A stretch of 64,000 bases of DNA, from positions 59,318,364 through 59,382,363 of the forward strand of contig CM060980.1 in assembly GCA_030765065.1 (NCBI GenBank), in the 5' to 3' direction. The stretch is from Deroplatys truncata (lineage: Eukaryota; Arthropoda; Insecta; Mantodea; Mantidae). Position numbers and translations under genes: made by a program. Below are positions 37,331 to 48,485 of the stretch, one piece after another. The first letter of the stretch is position 1. Each line of letters begins with the position of its first letter. The notes beneath the pieces were generated by a model. It ran no database searches and was not told the origin of the DNA. It was given only the letters and a program-made list of their open reading frames with translations.

Positions 37331-38404
37331 GAGCAATGGCGGTTCAATTATAACAAACAAATCAACGTATGTCGACTATAATTATGTGCTGAGTTGCTGT
37401 TTTGTTGCCATTGTGTGTTGTATGCAGTCAGGAACGTTTAAAACATGACTTCACCCCCTGTCGAGCAAATATGTGATAAATAATTCTTATTGCCGCAGTG
37501 CTGTGTACTAATTTCAACAATATCAATGGTGTTTTGAAAATCTGCTCGTTCTTCAGGCAAGTTATTAATAGACAGGGCATTCTTGACCAGGAGGAGTCAG
37601 GGGTGCAAAGGTATATAGCCCCGAGCACTTTGCTGCCGTTGTTATACAGCCTTTGTCACATCATGCCCCTTGTTTGGTTCTATTATAGATTCTATTCAGT
37701 AGGTATCCCACATCTGACACCAAAGAGAATGTTGTTCATAGCTACATTTTAGGAAAGGGATTTATTCTGCCTGAGAGAGGTTCGTCTCTTCCTGAAGGGA
37801 AGTTTAGTAGCTTCTTCATTTATACTCAAACTCATATAGCCTTTACTACCACAAATGCATTAACAGTTTTTGCAATATCTTAATTAAAAGGCCCCTTTAA
37901 GTTAACAAATAAGATAAAGCCTGTTTTTAATTTCCTCTTTCAATGTTAATGTATTGTACATTATGCTATTTTTATACGCTATAATTGAATACATACAACT
38001 AGACAGCTCTGGTCCAGTAGAGCTTTGGGATAGCTAGCCTTACATTTATTATACAAGCGTTTGAATTCTGTATTAATTAGTTCTTAAAATTATTGTTATT
38101 TTATATATAATTTCAAACAGAGTAATGAATAAAGTTTTGGATTTAACTTAGAAAGTCTGTAAAAACTTGCGAAACAATAGAACTTATGGAATAAAAGCAA
38201 ATTATTAAAAACTAAATTTCAAGAATTTGTCATGCAGGACTACATTTACAGGACGTACGTAACAAACACTATTGTAAGAACTATAACTAATTCTCTGAAT
38301 AATATAATAGAAAATAAGAGACATTTTGGAAAAGAATTTCATATATTGATACTGTTTTTACATTGAAACAACCTAGAAAAAAGAAAGAAAACAATTTAGA
38401 AACA
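37331..38404. other. Unannotated A+T-rich DNA
   Basis: No recognisable feature. Confidence 0.35.
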
Positions 38405-39195
38405 CATACTGATTAATGCACTTGGATAAAGCCTTCGATCGACTTAGAAGAGAAAAATTATGGAAAATAATATTACTAATTAACGGATACACATGGCGCC
38501 TTGTTGAAGAAACAAAGGAATAGTATGAAGGTATAATTACAGAAGGCGAATTTAGAACAATAGAGATAATTAAGACTAACACTGGATACAGGTGTAGCTT
38601 AACACCAACTTTGTTTAATACATATATGGACGACATAAATGGAATGTTTTAGTAAACCTAGGAATAAACCAAGTGTAAATAATCCTTTGTTTGCAGATGA
38701 TTTAATCATAATTTAGAAAAATTAAGACGATTTACAAAAATTCTTTGATAAATTAAACAGATTATATCAATTATATGATTTTAAGGAATCAATAACGAAA
38801 ATAAACATTACATTTTTTAAAGGCTAAAATCCAGTAGGATTTAAAATTGTTCTAGAGAGTAAAAATCTACAAAAAGTATATAATTTAAAATATTTAAGAT
38901 GTGATATCAATTTTAATGCAGAAGGGGATATTGATCTAAAATAAATAAATAAATACGTTTCTGATAGTACGTGGAACTATACAGAGAACTTTTAAAAACA
39001 AAGTAAGGAAAGAAACAAAAATAAAACGCTGCCCAGACTTATAGCAATTCCCACAATATTGCACGGTTAAGAAACTTAGGTTCCAAAGAAAAAACCTGAT
39101 AGAATTCAGATGGCGGAAATGAGGTTCCTCAAGCAAGTAAAGGGTTACACCAACTCGAGAGGATCAAAACTCAAGAAATAAAAGAGGAATTAAAT
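38405..39195 (+). pseudogene. Non-LTR retrotransposon (LINE) reverse transcriptase relic
   Basis: The reverse transcriptase would copy element RNA into DNA at the target site. In one frame from 38422 the region reads LDKAFDRLRREKLW, then a stop, YEGI, and SLTPTLFNTYMDDINGMF; this is the palm region with the first catalytic Asp and the LTPTLFN motif. At 38684-38710 LFADDLIII is the FADD catalytic box, in another frame. Near 39045-39180 IAIPTILHG, RIQMAEMRFLKQVKGY and a final conserved-looking helix remain. Stops and shifts are frequent. The endonuclease and 5' part are absent, which is usual for LINE copies. The clade (Jockey/CR1-like) is a guess. Confidence 0.85.
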
Positions 39196-39205
39196 GCATA
39201 AGCTT

Positions 39206-40300
39206 TTTATGATAAAGCCTGGGGGATGGGCGTCATACGAGGGACACTCCAACCCCGAGAGCTTTTCCTTTGGACCGACACCTGGTTGCCTAATCAGACC
39301 CCCCCCCAATTACAGGGTGGAGGTGGAGGCGCCACTTACGCGTATCAGCGCCCGAAAGGGAAGACTGCCGAGAACCTCGTGGGGCCGACAGTCTCTAGCA
39401 ACTGTCTATCGGCTATCCAGGGCGGTATCGGAGGACCTTTAGGCGTCTCACAACCCCGCCTATACGGAAACCCGCACAGACGTACCCAATCTCCCATGAG
39501 TATCGGGAACCACTGCCCCGCCGAGATCAACGCAATCCAAACAACACCATACGGGTGGAGCTCGGACGTTTAGCCGAGCGTACTTCTAGTAACGCCAGAA
39601 AACATACGAGTGGGCAGATACAAAGCTACTCTAACAGACACTACCCAGTAGCGAACATAGAAATTTTAAAATGCTTTATATATATGCTATAGCGAAAAAA
39701 ATATGCATTGTAATATACTCTTGGACATAAAGGACCATTGGGATCTGGACTAACTACTCAGTCCGCACCCTCGGACCCCAGGAGTCATGCTCGCGGGGCT
39801 TTTGCATTAGGGTATCATCTACTTTATACTCTGCCCCCAGCGTGGCCGAGATTAGGTCAGGACACCATCCTCCCCTCGTCTCCTGCCACACAGGGAAGAA
39901 AGTGGATACGTCACTTAAGCTCGTCAGCCCAATAGGAAAAGCACTATCAGGGAAGACTACCGAAAAACCTCAGTGGGGTCGACAGTATATCTAGTTACCG
40001 TCTACCAGCTCTCACTCATGGTTGATGCCGGAGAACATCTGGGCGTCTCACAACCCCGCCTGGGCGGAAAAACGGCCAGGCGCACCCAATCTCCTATGGG
40101 TATCGGGAACCACTGCCCCGCCGAGTCCAACCCAATCCGAAAAACTCCCTATCGGGAGGGGCTCGAATGTTCGGCCCGGCTTACTGCTAATAACTTCAGA
40201 AGTACCACGAGTGCTAGGGGCCCGCAGCGCTCGTACCACGGTAGCTGAGGGGACGGATCCCCCCTACTGCGGAGATACTCTTGGACAGGTGGCACTAAAG
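39206..40300. repeat. G+C-rich tandem repeat, two diverged units of about 0.6 kb
   Basis: Unit blocks recur in the same order: gggaagactgccgagaacct (39357) and gggaagactaccgaaaaacc (39952); ggcgtctcacaaccccgcct (39442 and 40043); then gtatcgggaaccactgcccc (39500 and 40101). The phrase atactcttggaca closes both (39715 and 40276). Composition is sharply different from the flanks. It directly follows the LINE relic, so it could be LINE untranslated sequence, but nothing proves that. The open frames differ between the units and are not evidence of coding. Confidence 0.8.
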
Positions 40301-41071
40301 TAGGGCTTTTAACACGTGCCACTCATACTAGAAATTGAAGATTATAACACTCAGAGCCGGTTCTATAATCTGCCGATAAATATATGTACCGGATTTCTTA
40401 GCGATTGGCGTTCCATAATCTCTGGATAACACTATCCGGAAGATATCTTTGCGCATAAGTCTTCGGCTAGTTGGATTTAGCCGATATGTCCATTATCCGA
40501 CAAATAACAAGTTTTCACATTCAGGACTGACAGAATAATTCGTATTACTAACAACAGGGATCAGGCACAATTGTATTTATCGGACGATGACGAAAAAATA
40601 CTGTGTCTGCATAACAGCAGAAAGCATAAGGTCATAACAGAGGGACAAAATTATTTCCAAAAATTGAATGAAGACAAAATTTATAAGTTGCTTTTATGAA
40701 AAACTAACTGTCTTACCCGACGTTTCATGGGTAGCTTTTTAAGCCTAAATGACATTTTAATTTACTTCATATACTCCCGCGGTTCTTTAAAAAATCGTTG
40801 TACCGTCGTCTAGAGGATTTTATGGTTAATCCTCCCCTTTACACTTTTGTAATCTCGCACAGACCTGGTTATTCCTAATAATGAATGAAAAATGTGAATA
40901 TTCACGCAAGTGGAACCTGTGACTTCCTTAACCTCTCCCTCGACAGTCTTCGCAATAAGCATGCCCGTATCCAGATAAAAATTTCGGGGAGGGTTTTCGC
41001 AAATCTAAATTTAACAGTACCCCACACAGTTACCGTGTACCTATTCCGTAGTACAGAGAGATCCAAAAGAC
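40301..41071. other. Unannotated DNA
   Basis: Several short inverted segments resembling attatccg/cggataa are scattered at 40370-40500. No clear element or gene. Confidence 0.35.
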
Positions 41072-41111
41072 TATGAACCGGCTGCGCGGTGTTTTTCCCT
41101 TCCGCGTCCAC

Positions 41112-41160
41112 GGCGCTCGTTGCCGTCTGCCGCTACCATAGGCAGACGGCAATGAGCGCG
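41112..41160. repeat. Hairpin inside the left TIR
   Basis: Two 19-base arms, gcgctcgttgccgtctgcc and its inverted partner with one mismatch, flank an 8-base loop. The right TIR has only one of the two arms, so the left end carries an extra inverted copy. Confidence 0.85.
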
Positions 41161-41335
41161 GATTAAACCATTTTTAAAACCACTTTTATAGGCTTTGCTT
41201 ACCAGCGTTATTGTTGGTAAGTAAAACAAAATTGAATTTTTTTTTGAGTCCATAATTGAAGCCCGTGCATACGTGAATACAATGTTGCCCTCTGTTTTTA
41301 GAGAATTAACAGACAGAGAGCGTGGTTTTGCCTTT

Positions 41336-42262
41336 TTACTTTCTCTACTACGTATAGTAGTAGGGGAAGTATTGTATTCCACCCAAAAATTCGATACCGA
41401 GATTTCACCGGAAATACATGTTTTGAGACCCTCTGAATCCAAAAAAACATTTTTGGAAACATGTCCGTGTGTCTGTGTGTGTGTCTCTCTGTGTGTCTGT
41501 TTGTCTGTCTGTGAACAGCATAACTCAGAAACGAACAGTCGGATAAATACCAAACTTGGTATTTACGTTCAGTATCTTCCAGAGACGCGAACACGAAGGT
41601 TTTCAAGAAAACCTCTCACCCCAGGTTACCTTTACATGGAAGATTTTTCGAAAATTTTAATTTTCTCAAAAATGGCTCTAACGATTTTGATTAAAATACA
41701 TATGTTTAAGATGTTTTCATGACAAATAAAATGTATATCTTGAATTTTCTGGGAATGTCTCCAAAAGTATTCTTCATTGTGAACGACTTTTGCATAACTG
41801 GTAAACCATAAGAGATAGACAACGTTTTATTACGCAAAAAATGTAGATTGCCTTAAAATACACAATTTATGTCATAAACATTTTTTTTGTTGAGTGAACA
41901 ATTTTCGAGATATTGCTTGTTATTCCCTTAAATTTTTCAATACTTATTTTCTCAAATGGTAATTTATTATTCATTTTTTTTTGTCTTGGATATGCAAAGA
42001 GTATTAATCTGTGGCAATTAGAATGGTGCTGCGCATAGCAACCAGCTATTAACAGGTATGTCTATGCTTAAAGGCTACTGTATTTTTATATTGCCTTGTA
42101 AATATATATTCCCCTTACATCTACAAGAAAATTAGCAATTAGATAGCGTCTGCAAATGTTTATCTCGATTATCATGAAGTAGATGGAGAATAAGCGTTTG
42201 TAAAAATAGTTTGTACAAGAATAGAGAAAGTCATGTGAGTGTAACCCATCAGATTTTTTCAA
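41336..42262 (+). repeat. W-rep copy M, full length, nested in a transposon
   Basis: It starts tttttactttctctactacg and ends gtaacccatcagatttttt. Close to copies A, C, K and N. The (GT)n-like tract at 41468-41512 is irregular. TTTTT is present immediately outside or at both ends. Confidence 0.94.
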
Positions 42263-42570
42263 CAAAACTCTGCAGCAGCTCATAGGCCAATATTTCGATG
42301 AAAACAATTGAAAGTGTTGAAAGCATTATTAGTAGAGATTTGTGGCACCCTCGGTTCCCCGGCTTAACCCCCTTTGATTTCTATCTCTGGGTTAACTTAA
42401 AACATAAAGTGTACAAGACAAACCCACACACCCTGGAAGAATTAAAGAAAATACCCGCCAGGAAATTGCCAGTATTTCTCAATGTGAACTACGGCGAGTG
42501 ATGTAAAGAGGTGCCAAAAATGTACATAGATGGTCAACGATGGTGGCCAGTTTCAACATCTCTTTTCATA
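42263..42570 (+). pseudogene. Transposase C-terminal relic inside the long-TIR element
   Basis: Immediately after the W-rep copy the sequence reads FQQNSAAAH, the block of the second catalytic residue with Asp changed to Asn. It then reads ISRDLWHPRFPGLTPFDFYLW, where the usual PDLTP has become PGLTP, and NLKHKVYKTNPHTLEELK in the frame of 42298-42501. A further fragment with ELRRV and DGQRWWPV follows in other frames. The order is that of Tc1/mariner-superfamily enzymes. The N-terminal domain and first catalytic Asp are not found on the other side of the W-rep copy, so at most a third of the gene is present. Confidence 0.85.
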
Positions 42571-42704
42571 AAGTTGGTAAGTAAAGTCTTTAAAAGTAGT
42601 TTTAAAAATGTTGTACGGTTTCATCCGCGGCTTTCTATGATAGTGGCAGACGGCAACGAGCGCCGAAGGCGCGGACAGGAAAAACATCGCGCAGCCGGAC
42701 CGTA

Positions 42705-42984
42705 GTTTTTTGGTTCTACCTGTATATAGACGTTATATAGATAAGAAAATTGCTTGGATACATCATATAGACACGAAAGGCTCACCAGAACGAGGATATT
42801 CCACCTTACAGCACAAAACAAGGAGACTGCTTCGAAAACTGGAATGTATAGTCACCTTATCTATGTAAGACGACGATATTAAGTTTCCCTTTGTCTTGTA
42901 AATGTGCTACTAGCAATAGACCTTCTGTTATTCAACGACATTTTCCCATATTGGTTTGCTATGAATTTAAATAAATAAAACTGT
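42705..42984. other. Short unannotated spacer
   Basis: No feature recognised. Confidence 0.3.
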
Positions 42985-43041
42985 CAGAAGTTTCGGGGGG
43001 GGGTTGAACCCTAAAACCCCCCCTCTAAATACGGCCCTGCA
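42985..43041 (-). mobile_element. Possible terminal fragment of a hAT-like element
   Basis: The complement reads CAGGGCCGTATTTAGAGGGG followed by a G-run, a terminus style seen in hAT-like DNA elements. Only about 55 bases are recognisable and no partner terminus was found upstream. Confidence 0.3.
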
Positions 43042-43834
43042 AATAAGTATGCTCGTTTTTAACTCCAATGTGTTCGTATTCTAATATACAGCCTTTGCGA
43101 ATGGTTAGTATTATTTTAGTAATTTAGGAATTGAAAGTTTGAGATGTTTTATAGTCTATGACCGTTACAAAGACTTATGTGTTTCAATGGTGAAAGAGTT
43201 GTCAAATTCGGTTGAGTGGTCTTTAGGATTAACCCGCATACACATATACACAAATTTTCTCTCTTCATAATAATATTATCATAGTATGGATTTTGGTTTA
43301 GCAGAAGAAGCATAAGGAAACAGAAATGCAACAGTAAATAGTCACCAACGTGCAGGTAAGAAGGTTATGTGAACTATGACGCGATTGCTCCCAACATTTT
43401 TTCTCCCTCCAAATTACCGCATCAGACTTATTCTCGTGCAATCTTATTGTTTCTACGAGGTTTAACAGTTTTTCGCAGTCGTCGTAAGTGAAGTTTTCAC
43501 TCTGCTTTGCCTCATCACTTCCATTTTATTTTAAAGCGATGACAAAAGAATAAACCAAACTCAATTGTTTGTTGTTATTCGCTTCGCAAGGCAATAATCG
43601 CTCGTTTTCTAGTTTACGAAATCTCCAATGGTGGAGTTTCCGTCGAATCCTGAATGACAAATTTAACATATCGTATAGGATTGTTATCCAGAGGAAGCTG
43701 TGTGATTGTAAAACGAGAGCGTTTCTTAGCGGCCAGAAAAATTTATTTGGAGAGTAACTATAGGCAAGCTTATCGGGGCATTTTAGAACCGGCCCTCAGT
43801 GAAATAATATTTTATAACACTTTTATTACCATAC
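43042..43834. other. Unannotated DNA
   Basis: No recognisable feature; mild increase in G+C at 43590-43800. Confidence 0.35.
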
Positions 43835-43920
43835 TTGTTCATAGTGATGGAAGTTATATGTATATTAAGCGGGGGCTTTGTATCGATTAATGTAATATCA
43901 AAGTACTTTAATATTTTGGA

Positions 43921-44037
43921 AATGGATTCGGCAGAACCAGAAGAAATTTTGCAAGCATTGGAGAGGATAAAGAAGTTACCAAAGAAGTCGAGGAAACAGT
44001 ACGACATTGCGCGCAACAGATCTCTTCATTGGTGCAA
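43921..44037 (+). other. Exon-like open segment, possibly from a Crypton-type recombinase element
   Basis: From an ATG at 43921 the frame reads MDSAEPEEILQALERIKK, then LPKKSRKQYDIARNRSLHWC. It is followed at about 44038 by GTGAAA, a weak splice-donor candidate. The KSRxxY...WC pattern is reminiscent of the N-terminal region of tyrosine-recombinase-like proteins of Crypton type elements. This is recall-based inference from one short motif. Composition and absence of stops make it look more coding-like than its surroundings. Confidence 0.3.
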
Positions 44038-44086
44038 GGTGAAAAACTGTATTTTTATATTTGATATTAATAAAATGAAAATCTGA

Positions 44087-46335
44087 GAAAAGTCACAACA
44101 GTGCCACAACCTTGCATATAAATTATAGAATGTTATAATGTGTAAGCGATCATGTTGTCAGCACTGGTGCTATGAAGCTCAAACAACAACTAAGACCAAA
44201 CAATAACAGATTAAAGCGCACCAGTGTACATGTCTGAACGCATACCACTATTTGCACACAACATTTCAGTTCGTTGTTTCATAATTTAATATTCAGGACT
44301 GTCTAAAAATAGTATCTATATGACAACACACATTAAACGCGATTTTGTTTTCTTTGCACCACTGGGTTTTTCTCATGCACGCATGAGGTGTACCATCCAA
44401 CGTAATGAGATATTTAATACCAGAGGTGTTAAATATTGTGGAAAGGTCTATTGCGTAGGAGCTAGGAATTGAAAAGAATCGCCGGCACATATGTTAACAA
44501 TTTATTATAAAGTATTGCATTTGTTAACAATTCCATCATCAACTTGCTTTAACATTTTAAAAGTTATGTGATTTACAAATAATATGCTCGCAGACGACAA
44601 TGTAATATACTCTTTCACCTTTTTACAATTTAATTGCCCTACAAATTGAGAATATTTCTGAAACAGCGACTAATACAATGCAATGTTACACGAATTAAAA
44701 AAATATAAATGCTTCTCCCGTAAATGTGAATTTAGAAAACCAAGAGTAAAAAGGTCAAATTTTGTAGCTTACCAAACAGTTGAAAATAATTTAGAAAAAA
44801 CCAAAATGTTACTCTTGGTGGTTTACGCCAAATCTCGTCGTCACAAAACCAGAACACAAATCTAGGTGCTAGCCACTCGGTCCGTGGCCGAAGAGTGCCT
44901 CTGCTGTCTGCCCAGGAGTTGCTGAAGTTGACCACGAGCGTGAGGGCACTGCCGTCAGTGGCGTGAAGCAAACCAATGAATGGTAACTCTGCACGATGCT
45001 TTGATTTGTGGAATGATGAATTACGTCTTGCATGACGACATCTTCCTCGAAGCTTCGGATATTAACTGTTTCTCTCGATGACTCACATCATCATTTCCGA
45101 AGCATTGGGTCGTTCTTGACCTGGTTGCATAAGCCATTGCCAAGGAGGAGGGGGGAAAACGGCACAACTTGTAGGATTTCTACTGGGAAAATAAAACTCT
45201 GCTTTTAGCACCTATATCATTAATAGATATTGTATACATTTCTCTTATCTATGCTAATTAATTGGGTTACATCTAAGGAATATGGGGTAACACATAAGAA
45301 ATAAGGTTTAACAGAATTTTCATTCCACCATAAACATTACATACCTTATAAACTTAACTAAATTTTACACGTGCAAAGAAGTTTTTCATTAGCAAAAAAT
45401 TACTGACATTACCTAGGTTCTGCTTTTTAAGAACTACCTCGTATATAATAAGTTACACATTCTAAATGCAAACCTTTCCCAATACTCATGACTATGATAA
45501 AAGAATAAACTCACTTTGTAAAAGCAAACTCAGCATATTTAAAACTCTGTCTAGTTTCACTGCTGCACAATTAGATAATTGACTCCTAAATGACTAAAAT
45601 TAGCGTGAAGTTATAGGAAATTAAAATCACTTTTAACTGACAAATTTTATTCAGCAGAAACATATTTATAGAAGTAATATTTGCATTTTGCTGCACTATT
45701 AAGAATAGTGTGTATTGTAAGGTATCATATCCAATAGCAAATAAGTATGAGAAATGGAAACATTAGGATTAAGAATCAATATTAAAATATTGAGAATAAC
45801 TAGAATGTAAAATCAACTTGTAACACAGCTGTAATTAGTAAACAGGCGAGCTAGCAAATAGGGATGAAAGTCCACAGGCGCATACACACTAATGCGTACA
45901 GGTTTCGGAATAAATCTCAGAGAGTTGAGAATAGAAAGAGATAGAAATAATGGTCCAATTCCTGAAACTCGAGGGAGTTGGCAAAATAGAGGGAGCAGCA
46001 TGTGTTTTAGAGTAAGATGAAGATAGTGGGTTTTACCAAACAAGTCATCAAGACGCGTGGCTTCCAAAACATGGCACATTTTATTCTTATTGCATGCTAG
46101 GTAACAGAAATAATCGTAACAAATAAAGGCGCGAATTCTGGCATCATAGGAAAACAGATAAAAGGGGAGGGAATCCCGAGTTTCGTCACTCCTTTTTCTT
46201 TCACCGATCTTCTCAGGTACTGTTACACTGCCGCTACCGTAGCAGTCGTATTCACCAGTGATGTGATTAAGTATGCAGTCAGGCGAAAGATTGTGGGGGT
46301 GTGTGTGGGTGGGAATATTGTGAGACGCATATTTC
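44087..46335. other. Unannotated DNA with one G+C-rich patch
   Basis: 44865-45135 is clearly more G+C-rich than the flanks and holds a minus-strand open frame containing ATDGSALTLVVNFSNSW, which I do not recognise. The rest is A+T-rich without features. Confidence 0.35.
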
Positions 46336-46618
46336 GCCGTCCTCCGTGGACTAGTGGTACCGTGCTAGCCTCTAATTCCCAGGGTCGCGGGTTCGAACCC
46401 GGCGGAGGGCGATGTATTTTTTCGGGCGTTAAAATCCTTAGCATTGCTTCCTTCGGAAGGAAAGTAAAGCCGGTGGTCCCGTGTCGTAGATTTACGGCAC
46501 GTAAAAAAACCTCAAGCCTGATAAAGAAGCTTCTGAGCAAAAATTACCGGTCTTTCACGCCCAATATGGAATGGGACGCTAAGAATCACAGTAGTTAAAG
46601 AGCGTCCATAAATAAAAC
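46336..46618 (+). repeat. tRNA-derived SINE (family 2), complete copy
   Basis: The first 76 bases form a recognisable tRNA-like head. GTCCTCC at the 5' side can pair with GGAGGGC at the end of the head, and the T-arm reads GCGGGTTCGAACCCGGC with one mismatched pair. The body then runs ggtggtcccgtgtcgtag, ctcaagcctgataaagaagc, tctttcacgcccaatatg and gcgtccataaataaaactc. It is the only copy of the three with the complete head, so it is the best reference for the family. Because SINE body follows directly, it is not a free tRNA gene. Confidence 0.92.
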
Positions 46619-47216
46619 TCAATTGGTTTGACAGAATAATTTCGATAGTAATGGGAAGATTTAAGATGCAAAGATTTACAGAATTCATAAGGAAAATTGC
46701 TATCTGCCTGAGTAGGCATTATTCCTTTAATAAACCAAAGTTTTAGGAAAATCAGCTTGTTATTTCCCTTCACCTGCAAAATCCTTGAGGTCACATCATC
46801 AAACTAGCTAGGATAGGAATTTTTTCCTCAGCTCTTCGACTTACAGCCGGCACAAAACATCAAGAACTACGAGATCCAGACTGTATACGAGAGACGTTAC
46901 ACTCGCTGCAATATCACAGTCCGTGTTATATTAAATGAGTGATTTAAGGTATTTGTATCTAATGACATGGTCTAATGTACACAAATACAATAATAACCTT
47001 CACTAAATGCAATTAAGTTAGGAAAAACATTAATGAACAAAACTGTAGTTTTGTAAAGTTCTGGTCATTTCATATTCCAAAGCGAATGTAGAAGAAATAT
47101 GACTTTTAGCTCGCATACAGCCAGGTAAGATCGACACATTGTGTATGAGTACCATCACAACAACTACCCCCACCGCCTTCTTTCATCAGTCTTCGTAACT
47201 GGCAAATACCGAGCAG
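46619..47216. other. Unannotated DNA
   Basis: No recognisable feature. Confidence 0.35.
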
Positions 47217-47399
47217 GTACACTCGCTTCCATTATGCCGTCAGTGCAGGTTCTGGCTGATTTTACGGTGGAGTGTGTATAGCAAGTATGCAGTGGCGGCT
47301 GTTTTATGTGCACAGTTCTAGATTATTCTCATATGAATATATAACCTTAAGCAATAGGTTTACTCGTCATCGCTTGTAATGACAATGTATAAATATATA

Positions 47400-47587
47400 A
47401 CTAAATAAAATGCTGTTTTGCACAATATCTCCACGAAAAAATATTTTTAATGACAACATAATAACAAATACATTACCTATACCTTTTACTCTCAAAGAGG
47501 GCAGATTTACTAGACATTATTGGAATCATCTGTATAATCTTAATATACAAGTAAATAAAACACTGTTTTGCACAATTTCTCCATCCT
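47400..47587. repeat. Direct duplication of about 37 bp
   Basis: aaataaaatgctgttttgca at 47403 and aaataaaacactgttttgca at 47554 continue in near-identical form to ctcca. They are about 150 bases apart and the second copy ends at the SINE insertion. Confidence 0.6.
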
Positions 47588-47817
47588 CTTTGGTGGGGGA
47601 GTAGTGTACCTGCCTCAAATTCAAGACGTCCCGAGTTCGAAACTCGATTAGGGTGAGTTACCCGAATAAGTGTTTCCGAGTTTTCCTTAACCTGAAAAGA
47701 CGAAGGTCGGGTAACTTTAAGCCCTGTGTACCCCGAGCTCATTTGAGCACAATTTTATTCACCGTCCGATATGACTGAAACGGTTAAAGGACGCTAAAAG
47801 TTCGCTAAGCCAAAAAA
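47586..47817 (+). repeat. tRNA-derived SINE
   Basis: A-box-like TGGTGGGGGAGTAGTGTACC near 47591 and B-box-like GAGTTCGAAACTC near 47633. The body includes ccttaacctgaaaagacg and ends in an A run (aaaaaaaaa) at 47811-47819. No other copy of this type seen in the window. Confidence 0.72.
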
Positions 47818-48167
47818 AAATCATTTCCATCATGAAGTAGTATTTTAATGACAATAATAGATATGTAGGATACATTTACTACACATCATTTTAATATGTC
47901 CATGCAAATGCTGCATGGAATTGATCAAGCAATGTCTTCAAATGGCAAATTGGCTTCCCATATACCCACAATTCTTCCGCGATGCACCTCCGAAATATTT
48001 GCATACATCGCGTGAGCTACACTTAACACACACCACTACTTGGTAGAAGAACAAAGGTAGAACGCTCCCTTCACATACCTCCCTGCTATGTACATATGCG
48101 CACGCTGAGAAAGTTGGCAAAATGCCTCCCGAAGGTGCGGTGAGGGCATAAATGGTAGCGAGTGTAC

Positions 48168-48437
48168 AACCCTAAACTTAGATCTGGAACGCTTCCTTCC
48201 CAAATTTTCTCTCCTATTATCATTCCATTTCTAGTATATCTCAGCAAAAATATTACTGCACTTCTCTGGGCTGGCTTCCGTGTGTATTCAAATACACGTT
48301 TCCCCAAGATTAAGTGCAATAATATGGTGATCGAGTTATATCACCAGCGTCTACAACCCGTGGTGCCGTGTGTACGATTAACGGGAATTGAAACACTACT
48401 AAAATAAAGACACCACTTCCACCACTACTAATATTTA

Positions 48438-48485
<48 letters not shown>

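Larger units (their letters stand above)
41074..42702 (+). mobile_element. Tc1/mariner-type transposon with long TIRs, interrupted by W-rep M
   Basis: The ends are inverted repeats extending about 130 bp. The left shows CCGGCTGCGCGGTGTTTTTC and CGGCGCTCGTTGCCGTCTGC. The right, complemented, shows CCGGCTGCGCGATGTTTTTC and CGGCGCTCGTTGCCGTCTGC. Both continue to a ttTTAAAAccactttta-like inner end. TA flanks both sides (41072-41073, 42703-42704). Without the W-rep insertion it would be about 0.7 kb and hold only the C-terminal part of a transposase, so it was already deleted or has been deleted since. Confidence 0.85.
47217..48167. repeat. Inverted-repeat pair about 950 bp apart
   Basis: The left arm (47217-47255) begins GTACACTCGCTTCCATT. 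The right arm (48128-48167), complemented, begins GTACACTCGCTACCATT. About 33 of 40 positions agree by eye. It may be the ends of an old DNA transposon or two opposed copies of a repeat. The interior contains a SINE and a short direct duplication but no transposase. Confidence 0.45.

Noticed and set aside
39226..39573. 115-codon frame in the G+C-rich tandem repeat
   Set aside because: The second unit does not preserve the same reading frame or protein, so coding is not supported.
41071..41553. The longest open frame in the window (160 codons, minus)
   Set aside because: It runs through the left TIR of a transposon and into W-rep copy M, so it is a chance frame across two unrelated repeats.
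46336..46412. Possible functional tRNA gene
   Set aside because: The cloverleaf is partly formed, but the sequence continues without a terminator into a SINE body shared with two other loci.
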